Assembly (NCBI GenBank): GCA_015501595.1
Contig: JADNRX010000225.1
Span: 1-64,000 of the forward strand
DNA: 64,000 nucleotides
Reading direction: 5' to 3'
From: Hymenopellis radicata
Lineage: Eukaryota > Basidiomycota > Agaricomycetes > Agaricales > Physalacriaceae
In this document: positions 45,130 to 54,989 of the stretch, in pieces
Layout: every line of letters begins with the position of its first letter
Position numbering within the stretch: position 1 is the stretch's first letter
Position numbers and translations under genes: made by a program
Notes under the pieces: generated by a model
What the model was told of the DNA's origin: nothing
The model's database searches: none
The model's input: only the letters and a program-made list of their open reading frames with translations

Positions 45130-46620
45130 GGGATGATCATCATGGAATGACACGCGTATGAGAACCAAAATCAACGATACATGCGGGTGTGATGGCCTCC
45201 CGCGAGTTATCACCTAATCGTACGAGTGTCTGTGGCGGTCCAAGTTAGTAAGAGCATATACAAAATTGGAGTACTCACTATGCTGTGACAAGAGCGCGCC
45301 GAGGCTCCGCATTGGTACTGAGACTTCACAGCAGTATACTCGATCGCGTCCGACTTGAGATTCAGTCCGACCTCCCGCCCATGAATGGTGCCACATCTGG
45401 CGGTCTGGTGCACGTCTCGAAGCTCTGCGCACAGCATACCCATGCGCTCTGCCTTTTAAACGCGCTCCCTAAAGGACGACATCGTTTGATGAAGAAATGG
45501 TGCAGACTTCAAACTCTTACCTGGATGCGAGAAGGTTGACGAAGAGCTGCATATGTCGTACATATGCTCCGTTCCGAAAGGAAAGGGCGCATCAGTTCGA
45601 CGTTCGTACTCCCGACACGCGATCCGCTGAGACAACGTTGAAGAGAAGGTGATCCGAAGCCGATGGCAAGTCGTCCAGAACATCTGACGAGTAGTCGGCA
45701 GACATGCCTTCGAAATTGAGTGTACTATCAACAATAAGTAGGGCATGGGCATTGTAGAGAATAAGAAAGCACTCACGGTGGAATCAAGACAAACCTTCGC
45801 ACAGAAGGATTCACACTAATCCGAACAGAAGCAAGACCCACACCGCGACGTGGCTGTATCATTCGTAAGGTCGCGGCGAAGACGTCAGTTCGAGTATGGT
45901 GTCGAAAGCGAGGGCGGTAGTTTCATATCCAGAGTGTCGCCAACGGCGCAAACCCAAATGGGATGGGGACGCGTCGCGAAGGGAAGAAAATGTCGCACGT
46001 AAGGCGGGTATGGTCGCAGTCAGTTACAGTCTTAATGGCTGTCAGAGTAGTTAGAAAGAAAGAGTAACGTCAACGTACCGTATCCCACACTGTTGCAAGA
46101 TGGGACTGGCGGGCAAAGTCGTCCATGGTTCGAGTTCACGACTCGGACGGCGCACATCTATATCGGGGAATATAAACGAGACAGTAGCACGAATAAACCA
46201 ACACACCATCTGGGTTACGCGACGGCCGACTCGATCACTGACAGAAAGCGCGGATAGTGGGCGCGAGTATCGAAAGCAACAGGGACGACGCACAAGATGT
46301 CTTGGAGGTCGTAGCCTGATGCGAAAGTCCACGTCGCGTATCAGGAAATCTTGTAAAAGCGTTGTCAGCGACAAGACGAACGAATACACGTACCACGGCG
46401 TAAAGAGCCATGAAAATGGGCCGAGGGAAGGCGATAGTGAGCAAGAGAATCAACGATGATGATGGCAGGAGGCAAGGAACGTACCTGTGACCACCGTCAC
46501 ATATACAGCGCGCGTTGGCGGTAACGATGAGAGGACATCTATGGCCAACACCGGAAAGTGCGCAGCCGAGTATAAAGACAGCAGAGCACCGATAAAGAGG
46601 GATAGCTAGCGGGAAGCCGT
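45130..46620 (-). repeat. X unit, copy X2 (gene-like, unidentified)
   Basis: Closest relative of X1. The minus strand reads IGALLSLYSAAHFPVLAIDV, TRAVYVTVVTG at the conserved donor, PIFMALYAV at the second, YDLQDILCVVPVAFDTRAHY, SVIESAVA, and near its end VKSQYQCGASARSCH. No ATG-started intact protein could be built. Function unknown. Confidence 0.5.
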
Positions 46621-46977
46621 CGATGAGAGTATCTCCATCGTCGAAATACGGGACACATAGAGGGCTGGACAAATAACAGAAGTGGTCAAGGAGAGAGAAT
46701 AACCCACCAGATCGGATTCAGGAATTCCAGGAGAGAGCACGGAGCGACGTTGAGGCCAATTAGTACTCTTTGAACGAAATTCCAGTCTGGCATAGGAAAA
46801 GACAATGGTGCCTATATATCCACTGGCGACCATTGCATCTCTGCTACCTGCGCCGAGATACAGAGAAGTTTTCCTTATCTTGGAGTCTGGACTCGAGCAA
46901 AAGCGGGTACTTGTGGAATGTTAAGTCCGACTCTGAATTCGCCAAGAGAGAGAAAAAGAACAGCTCTGTATGGACTA

Positions 46978-48562
46978 CTATCCCAGTCATCTTACTAGAC
47001 TACGGGGACATGTGTACTAGCCTCTAGGGGAAAGCAAGATGCCAGTACTGCCTGGAAGCGGAATGGAGAACCAAAATACTTCACTTCTATCATATACACT
47101 TGAGGTCTCGAGATAACCGATAAGCTACGTGGAGACAGAGCGAGTTGGGAAGTGAAGTAGTATCTTCCTCGTCTAATCAGCAGAACAGGAAGACCGTCAG
47201 ACCGTCAGACTTGCTGCTCAAGGAAGTTATGTAGCCGGGGAGGCATGATCATTCCGCAAGGTAGTATGCTTAGTACTGACGTTGAGACTACTCACAAGGA
47301 TGTGACAGTCGAGAAGCAGAGATGCATTAAAAACAATGTGACCAAACATTTAAACATCCAGCAAGTTGCATCTCTGCTAATTGCGCGCCGTAGGACAGAG
47401 TTAGTTGACCTCGGATGTTGTTCAAGCTGGGCAGGTCGGGGAGATTATCCTGTGGGTCAGAGCCGTACTGCATCATTAGAGAGTGTCATTTTTCATGCGG
47501 AGACCTGGTTGGATTGTCCTAGCCTCGAAGTTAACCGTGAGCCAATGACCAAGAGCATATGTCCCTTAAAACAGGAATCAAAAGAGTGGTTAGTCTCATA
47601 GAGCAATCTCGATATAGCCAGTGAGCTATCTCGGAGACAAGTTGATGCTTGAATGGAGAAACACGTCAGCTTGGGCCGCAGTGTAACGGAGAGAGGCGGA
47701 AAGACAGTGCAGGGAGAACAGCGACTACTTACCGCCATGTCAGGATGTCGCTGTTGCGGATCCCGAGTATGCGAGCGGTGAAAAATACTAAACTTTTGGA
47801 CCTCCGCCCGGCGAAAGAGAACGAGAAAACAACAAAGAAGGATGCATAAAAGAAATTTCATCACAGCATGATAAGGTCTTGAGGTAACCGGTAAGCTACA
47901 TGAGACAAGCGTAGGCTGTATCCGCGGCATAAGAGGAAATACTGTAAACGAAGCATGCCACTATGAGAAAAATGGCGAAAAAAAAACACATGGTAGGCAT
48001 AAGAGACGCACCGCGAAGTATCCACATCTGCGGGGAGAAGGAAACGACGCCAGCGCGGCCGCGTGTAAGTTGAGGACAGAGCAAAAAAAAGACAAAGGAT
48101 CTACATCAAAGAACTCGATATAGCCGTTGAGCTACATAGGTTCCGCTCGGAGGAAACCTTGTTCAGCAATGAGATGTCGCCAGGTATTTGACTTGAGGCT
48201 GTCGCGAAAACCACGAGGGAAGAGCGAAGTGATCGCAGAGGGAACGCGCCGGCTTCATGATGTTAGAGCAAAAAATAACCGATTACCCAGAACTTTGAGG
48301 TGTCCCTGCCGTTCCGCTAGACTAGGGGACACATTGAAAGGAGGATAGATGTGAGTACTGCCGAAGATGCAGGAGCAAAGTATCCTGACAGGCAGACAAG
48401 GGACACGGACGTGTCCGAGATGTGGAAGTAAAGGAAAGAAATCGACCCATCGCCCAGAGCAGTCGTGTCTGAGGACGACGTCCGCGTACGAGCTGGGCGA
48501 AAAAATCAGCTGCTAGCAAGAGTGCAGAGCTCGATATAGCCATTGAGCTACACGGAGACATT
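46978..48562 (-). repeat. H1/H2 hairpin array, block 4
   Basis: H1 hairpins start at 47105, 47606, 47876, 48112 and 48529. H2 copies start at 46978 and 48300. The H2 at 48300 has a 7-bp perfect outer stem GTGTCCC/GGGACAC. The truncated H1-like form is at about 46843 and GAATTCGCCAAGAGAGAG at about 46937, the same order as in block 3. Confidence 0.75.
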
Positions 48563-49215
48563 CTGCGAGCACGGAAACCTTTTTTCCTGTCGTCGGGTGG
48601 AGCGCACAGTTCCCCAGGTATTAAACTTTGGGGTGTCGCGCGAGCGGGGGAGTAAGTAGTGCAGTGTCCTCTCGCCTGTTAGGAAGCCTTGGTGATCGCA
48701 TGTCGCCATTAAGAGAGAAATGAGGATAGTCCAAGAGCAGCCACGGGATTGTACTGTAATGGAATGCAAGACAGAAAATATCGGATTCGTATGTGCACGC
48801 GCCAAGAGAGAGCAAAGAGACGCGGAAGCTCCTCCGTGATCGTGGGAAAAAGATGTGCCTGGGCGGGAGTCTAATGTGGCTCTTTGGGTTGCCTTGCTTT
48901 TACCACACCACACGCCTCGAAATCCTTTTTAGTTTTTCGCTGGAAGCGGAATCTCCCTGTTACTGGTGAGTCCCATACCCGCGCGCCGCGTCTTTTGGTG
49001 GAAGACGGGTACGGGATAACGGCTGATGGGGTTGCAGATACGCGCACGCACGGACGAAAAAACGTGCTAGGAAAAGACCAAGACGAACCAAGGGTTATAT
49101 GTGCGTGTATTCGTGTGGCCGTGTGGATAGGTGGAGGCTGATATCGATACGCAGACGCCCCGCCACTTGAAAACGCCCAACCCCACAACGAACGCCATAA
49201 CCCAACTGCCATACC

Positions 49216-50958
49216 ATGTCCGGCCCGTCCACGTCCACACCTGTTCCACGCATGCGCGCCACTCCAACAACGGCACCACTAACGCCGCCACCAATCACAC
49301 GAATGCGCCGACTACGCAAGACTGGAAACAGACACTCCGCCCTCCTCCACGCGACATGCGCCCCCAGACACTCGACGTCACAGCCACAAGGGGCACGGCT
49401 TTTGAAGATATCCCGTTGAGGAGGGAGCTGTTGATGGGCATATACGAGGCCGGCTTTGAGAAGCCCAGTCCTATTCAGGAGGAGGTGGGTTCCCCCTTCT
49501 TCTTCTTCTTCCTCCTTCCCCGCTCACGCAGCGCAGGCTATACCTATCGCGCTAACGGACGCGACATACTCGCACGCGCCAAGAACGGTACAGGCAAGAC
49601 TGCGGCATTCGTCATCCCAGCTTTGGAGCAGGTCGTCGTCGAAGGACCGGGCGATGTAGAAGCGGGAAGGGACAGGGATACAGGCGTTGTTACTCGTGCC
49701 GACGAGGGAGTTGGCTCTGCAGACGAGTCAGGTGGGAAGCCATCTTCTTTCCCTCTTCGCGTACTCACCTACTCGCGTGTAGGTATGCAAAACACTGTCG
49801 AAACACATGGGGTCGCTGAATGTTATGGTAACTACGGGCGGGACGACCCTCAAGGATGATATCCTCCGGCTGAGTGCGCCGGTGCACGTACTCGTGGGGA
49901 CTCCCGGACGCATACTCGATCTCGCGGGGAAGGGCGTCGCTGATTTGAGCAAGGTCAAGGTGTTTGTGATGGACGAGGCGGATAAACTGTTGAGCCCCGA
50001 GTTTGCCCCGGTCATGGAGCAGTTGCTCGGCTATGTGAGGGGAGAGCAGTCAAAGGCTGTGCAGGTCATGCTGTTTAGTGCTACGTTTCCGGTTATTGTC
50101 AAAGATTTCAAGGTGCTGTGTTCTTCTTCCGTATCTTCAGCAGCTCATGTCGTGCAGGACAAACATATGAGGGATCCGTATGAGATTAATCTTATGGACG
50201 AGTTGACCCTGCGCGGTGTTACCCAGTATTATGCTTATGTCGAGGAGAGGCAGAAGGTCCATTGTTTGAACACTCTTTTTAGCAAGGTACGTGTGCGACG
50301 ACCGTGACGGACGCATACTAACGTCCCATCTTTAGCTTCAAATCAACCAGTCGATTATTTTTTGTAATAGTACCAATCGAGTCGAGCTGCTCGCGAAGAA
50401 GGTACGTCTTCTTCCCCTTCCGCCCCGACTTGTTATCTAACTCTTGCGCAGGTCACCGAGCTCGGATACTCGTGCTTCTACTCCCACGCCAAGATGCTCC
50501 AAAGCCACCGTAACCGCGTCTTTCACGATTTCCGCCAGGGCGCCTGTAGGAACCTTGTCTGCTCAGATTTGTTGACCCGTGGTATTGATATTCAAGTGCG
50601 AGTCGTCGTTTGTCCCTTTCGCTCGCTAATATCTTTCCAGGCCGTAAACGTCGTAATCAACTTTGATTTCCCAAAGTCGAGCGAGACGTACCTCCACCGC
50701 ATCGGTCGCTCGGGAAGATTTGGACATTTGGGACTGGCGATCAACTTGGTGGGTCTTGCTCCTTTCTTCTTCTTCTTCTTCGTGCTAATGTCTCCCCAGG
50801 TGACGTACGAAGACCGCTTTGCGATGTACCGTGTTGAGCAGGAGCTCGGCACTGAGATTCAACCCATTCCGAGTGTTATTGAGAGGGGGCTGTATGTCGG
50901 CGAGGTCGCCCCGCCCCAGGAGAAGGAGGAGAAGAAGGGGCAGGTGGCGAGGGCTTAG
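49216..50958 (+). CDS. DHH1/DDX6-type DEAD-box RNA helicase, reading frame broken
   Basis: Orthologue-type sequence of the mRNA decapping activator and translational repressor helicase Dhh1/DDX6, a cytoplasmic P-body factor. Motifs in order: [18 protein letters not shown] (Q motif), AKNGTGKT (I), PTRELAL (Ia), [12 protein letters not shown] (Ib), DEAD (II), SAT (III), [17 protein letters not shown] (IV), [14 protein letters not shown] (V) and [13 protein letters not shown] (VI). Seven or more short introns separate the exons. The last exon ends KKGQVARA at 50958. The second exon is damaged: relative to the copy at 40.1-41.5 kb one base is missing near 49557 (LTGRD) and two between 49664 and 49680 (EAGKGQGIQ). 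The three losses cancel, but about 38 codons lie in the wrong frame. The N-terminus also needs a shift between the ATG at 49216 and [15 protein letters not shown]. Either this is a young pseudogene or these are sequencing errors. Confidence 0.75.
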
Positions 50959-51171
50959 TTGAGGGGAGGAGGACAGGAGAGGAGAGAGAGGCGCTTGTGG
51001 AGGGGTGTAGTTAGTTGCGCCAGAGGGAGGGAGGTACTTACATTCGTTTAGTTGTCTGGGTGGAATGATGATGTGCTTTGTGATTATCGAGTCGGCGGGT
51101 TTGGGCAATAGATTTAGCAGTTCATAACAAGGGTTTCGGACGCGGGTTGATACTACACAGGTTCGATACCG

Positions 51172-51358
51172 AACATCTCCCTTGTGGCTTAGCGGCTATA
51201 TCGAGATGTGTATGAAACAGAACTGTCAATTGATTTTTGCGTCGTGCTAGAGTCTCTCACCGTTTGATCATGGTCAAGGCTCTCGTGTTTCGAGTCCTCC
51301 CGGGCATCAAGTTATCCTTGACGGCTCCGAGGTAGCTCACTGGCTATATCGAGATGCT
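51172..51358 (+). repeat. H1 hairpins in plus orientation (two copies)
   Basis: Copies at 51172-51209 and 51318-51358. The first has a 7-bp outer stem ACATCTC/GAGATGT and a loop TGGCTTAGCGG that fits the Pol III box A consensus. GGTTCGATACC, a good box B match, lies just upstream at 51160. Near 51287 GTTTCGAGTCC is another box-B-like string. They follow the DHH1-like gene in the same orientation, as block 2 follows the other copy. Confidence 0.7.
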
Positions 51359-52806
51359 GATAATTCGAGAATCGCATCTGGGAACCGTTGTTGAGGCTGC
51401 TCTGGCTGCTGTTAAACGCGAGGAGGTTTGGGACTATAGGATCGTTGGTGGCGAGCTTCGCACCTATGGCTTCTCCATTCGATACTCCGTTATTCGTGGC
51501 GACAAGGATATGACTCTCGATACGCTAGACGACTTCAAGACTATGCTTTCCGATGCAGTAACAAAGCAGAAAGCTCGTCCTGAGATTGTTCTGCATTTGG
51601 CTGAGTTGGAGGTGGGTTTTTACTGGGTATATGCGCTCTATTTTACTTATAAAACTTACAGAACGAGAACGATGACCACGGGGATGGCGATAACAACGAG
51701 GAAGAGGTATATTCATAGCTGTATCTTGGAAGCGCAACTTATGCATGCACTAGGGCCCCACGATGACACCACATGAAGTTCAAGTTAACCAAGCGATAGA
51801 ATCACTCAAGACCAGTACCATTTGCAACGATAATACGTGTACAAACCATGGAAAGCACTGCTATCCGGATGCTGAGACCACGGACCATGTCTTCCTGACC
51901 CATACACATTTCACCCTTTGGGGAGAAGCCTATGTCAGTCAGCTCTCTCAGATGCCAGCTAGTTACTCATCGTATCATTAGGTTGCCAAGCATCAAGGCG
52001 TTACTTTGAGGGATGCACCAAGTACACCTTTCTTCCAGATGGGACGAACTGAGGAGCACAAGGAGGAGCTTCTACGGCGCCAGCGCAGGAGCGCTGCTAT
52101 GGCATCTTCGGCATCATCGACAAATGGACATGTCACCGTTGTTCTTCAAGATTCTCGTTCCCGCTCTCGTTCCCGTTCTCGCTCTTTATCGCGCTCCCAT
52201 TCAGATTCCCACGGATATTCTCGCCATCACGCTACTCTATCTAGTCGTCGCTCACGTTCTCCTCATTACCAGCAATTACGTTGTTCCTCTCGCTCTCCTC
52301 CTCCTCCTCCACGTAGACCACTTGCCAATGCTAATCATCAATCATTTTTCTCTCCAATCATCGATCTTCGCACATTCTGCAATCACTATGGAATCTCGGA
52401 TGAACTGAATCAGAAGCTTACTCTCGCAAAGATCACTGGCCCGCACGTACTTCAGTATCTAACTGAGGACGCTTTGGAGAGCAAGGCAGGACTTGACTAC
52501 GTAGAGATTGCTGTTCTTCGTGATGGGATGAGGCGCTGGCAGTACTGTAGCGTTTCGACCGTAACTTCACAGCCTGTGACCCGTTATGGTCTGAAGTTAC
52601 AGCGAATAGCTTCACAGACCCTTAAATTGCCTTATTTGGACAGTCCCGCCATAGGCGGGACCTGAAATTTCCTTATTTGGAGGCTCGTGCCTGGCCAAAG
52701 TGGTCCGTGACCCGTTATGATGTATATATAGCTTCACTTCAAAGACCTCCGTGACCCGTTATGTGAATTTGCGGTCGAAACGCTACAGTATGGTGTTATG
52801 GAATAG
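51354..52806 (+). CDS. Unknown basidiomycete gene with Ser/Arg repeats and SAM-like C-terminus
   Basis: Proposed first exon from ATG 51354: MLIIRESHLGTVVEAALAAV ... KARPEIVLHLAELE. A short acidic exon NENDDHGDGDNNEEE follows, then one with CNDNTCTNHGKHC (possible zinc-binding Cys/His cluster) and HFTLWGEAY spliced to VAKHQGVTL. Next is an SR-rich stretch (SRSRSRSRSLSRSHS). It ends with a compact helical segment, DLRTFCNHYGISDELNQKL, ITGPHVLQYLTEDAL, GMRRWQY, resembling a SAM domain. MITE-A is inserted five codons before the natural stop; without it the end reads WQYGVME-stop. The true start may lie further upstream. Function unknown; SAM domains usually mediate protein or RNA contacts. Confidence 0.55.
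52545..52788. mobile_element. Tc1/mariner-type MITE-A
   Basis: 244 bp, terminal inverted repeats CTGTAGCGTTTCGACCG, flanked by TA (52543-52544 and 52789-52790). GTGACCCGTTATG occurs three times inside. It sits in the last codons of the SAM-like gene. Confidence 0.9.
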
Positions 52807-52996
52807 CTCATTTCTTCTTTCACGTTACTCATTCTTAGTGTGCCTGCTCCTTAGTTCTCGTTTATGTTTCCGCTTGTAGAAAATGAGTAAATTGCAATTT
52901 AAAATTTTACATTTACGGAACATAGTAACCCGCATGCTTGAAGAATCCCTTCGCCATACTACCCGTAACATTGAATGCAGCTTCGTATAACTCATA

Positions 52997-53220
52997 CTGT
53001 AGTGTTTCGACCGTAGGTTCGCAGCTTGTGACCCGATATGCTGTGAACTTACAGTGAACAGGTTCGCAGACCCTTAAATTCCCTTATTTGGACCTGAAAT
53101 TTCCGCTTTTGGATGCTCGTGCCTGGCTAAGAGGCTCCGTGATGTGATATGCTATATGTATAGGTTCGGTTCGTGAGGCCGCGTGACCCGATATGAGAAT
53201 ATACGGTCGAAACGCTACAG
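52997..53220. mobile_element. Tc1/mariner-type MITE-B
   Basis: 224 bp, same family as MITE-A: ends CTGTAGTGTTTCGACCG and CTGTAGCGTTTCGACCG, flanked by TA (52995-52996 and 53221-53222). GTGACCCGATATG motifs lie inside. Inserted in the 3' coding part of the Tc1/mariner transposase gene. Confidence 0.9.
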
Positions 53221-54180
53221 TAGTAGTGTTCCTCATATGTATAAAAACTAAGCCCTTGTCGACGAAGTTGTGATTTGATTGCTGAAAATGCTTGTTCGAT
53301 AGGCTGAAAATCCAGCGAATAGGGTGAAATATACTCAATGCGACAGCCTGCAAAGCATAAGGAAGAGCAGTAAAAAAGCAAACAGCAGGATGTACCTCGT
53401 GCTCGGACTAGATCAATGATTTCTGGAGAATGGTGAATTCGAGCGTTATCGACAAGAAGAACACTGCGTGGGGCTGGATAGCGGTTCATCTGAGGCAGCT
53501 ATGAGAAGAGTCAACTACTATTGTTATTAGATATAGCAAGCACATACCACATCATCGCGCAGATAGCGAATGAACCGTTCACGGTCAAATGATCCTTCTA
53601 CAACTCGTGCGGCGAATATTCCATCCTCTAAGGACATCGCAGCACACATTGTATACCGTGTCTTCCTAACAAACGGCTGATAGACCTCTGCTCGCTTTCT
53701 CCGAGGTACTCGTCCCATCATGCGTGCATAGGTACGATCATCCTTCGAGACTTCATCTGTCGAGACGATGTATGATGCAGGATATGCCGCAAGCCGACGT
53801 ACGCAGTCTGCACGCTTTCCCGGGCTACGTTCACTGGCCATCTTCTGAACACATTTGAGATTGATGCCATGGCGAATGAAGAAACGGTGAATAGTGGTCA
53901 TGGAGACTGGGAGATGGCGATAACGATGTAGGCGTTCCCGATACTCATCTAAGAATGTAGTCGGTTGAGTACGACAGAGAGAGAGAAGATAATGGGCATC
54001 AATTTCAGCAATGGACTGTGGTCGTCCACGACCAAGAGCTTCTGCCTTTGCAACATCGCCTGAACTGTGAAAGCACTTTCTGACACGGTAGAATGTGGCC
54101 AAAGAAAAATCAGCGATGGGAAGAATCTCCTGCTGAATGACCTCCTTGGTTACAGGCCTCCCCTTATTTCTCTCGCGCCA

Positions 54181-54212
54181 ATAGAGCTTGAGGGCAATAG
54201 AGCTTGAGGGCA
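54181..54212. repeat. 16-bp tandem duplication in transposase gene
   Basis: ATAGAGCTTGAGGGCA occurs twice head to tail (54181-54196 and 54197-54212). Removing one copy restores the frame from the ATG at 54250 into the helix-turn-helix region. Confidence 0.9.
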
Positions 54213-54616
54213 ATACACTTTTTATCGTCGCTGATTCGCATGTTACCCATGATGGTGACAATGATGGTCGGGAACAAGGAGCATTTCAAGCTACCCAATA
54301 AGGCAAGCAAAGCTGTGACGGTGACCGGTGACATCACTCCGCGGAAGATTAGACACACAACATATTTATATTTTTGGGGATTCTCATTATAATCGAAAAC
54401 AGCAATAACTTGACACAAGTAGGTCTTTTGTGAGTCCCGACTGCAAACCCTCAATTTTCAATATTGTTTTGCTTTCTCTCTCTCTCTTTGCGTTGAATTC
54501 GCCTGGATAGAAGGTGTTTCACAAGGATACTGGCCGAATCTCGAGTCCGGCAGTGAAGGGTTTTCCAGAATCCACAGCTGCCATAGGGAGTTTAAAGTTT
54601 TGTAGTTGCGGTTCCA

Positions 54617-54892
54617 AACATCTCCCTCGTAGCTCACTGGCTATATCGAGATGTTCTCCTTGGGTCTTACACACTCCCTTTTTTGCGTCTGGCTTGGTTG
54701 TTGATCAAGACTTTTGTGTTTGAACTTTGTCCTCTCAAGTATTTCATCTTGAGGTGGCTCAGTGGCTATCTCGAGATGCTAGCTTTGTGCACTTGATTTT
54801 TGCACTTCCCAGGTTTTCTCGGGGTATGGATGAAACAAAGACTCCATCCACTTGCTGTGTCTCCGTGTAGCTTGACGGTTATCCTCGAGACA
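54617..54892 (+). repeat. H1 hairpins in plus orientation (three copies)
   Basis: Copies at 54617-54655 (outer stem AACATCTC/GAGATGTT, inner TAGC/GCTA), 54744-54780 (loop TGGCTCAGTGG, an exact box A match) and 54857-54892 (TGTCTC/GAGACA). They precede the X3 unit, mirroring the order hairpins-then-X seen on the other strand. Confidence 0.75.
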
Positions 54893-54989
54893 TGATGTGT
54901 TCGATATCACGATTTTTTTTGCTGGAGTGGTGTTTCGGGAGTCTTTTCCAGGCACCCTCGTGGCGGTGGAGTCAGGCTTCCACTGGTGT

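Larger units (their letters stand above)
52913..54250 (-). pseudogene. Tc1/mariner-superfamily DDE transposase, two lesions
   Basis: Cut-and-paste transposase with helix-turn-helix N-terminus (LPIADFSLATFYRVRK, GRPQSIAEID) and a DDE domain. First Asp in IVSTDEVSKDDRTYAR, second in LLVDNARIHHSPE, third residue Glu in QPIEQAFSAIK, 34 residues after the second Asp. Two GT-AG introns (after LRDDV and within VRARG) keep the frame. It begins MGNMRISDDKKCIALKLY from ATG 54250 but is then shifted by a 16-bp tandem duplication (54181-54212). Near the end it is cut by MITE-B. Beyond MITE-B the frame resumes with AAFNVTGSMAKGFFKHAGYY, the conserved Tc1 ending, and stops at 52913. The element's own inverted repeats were not found. 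Confidence 0.85.

Noticed and set aside
27655..48562. The H1/H2 arrays as a CRISPR array
   Set aside because: Copies are unevenly spaced, diverge from each other, and the host is a eukaryote; no cas-like gene is near.
51187..51297. A tRNA gene from box A (TGGCTTAGCGG) and box-B-like GTTTCGAGTCC
   Set aside because: The distance is about 100 bp and no acceptor, anticodon or T stem can be drawn; only the D-arm-like part is convincing.
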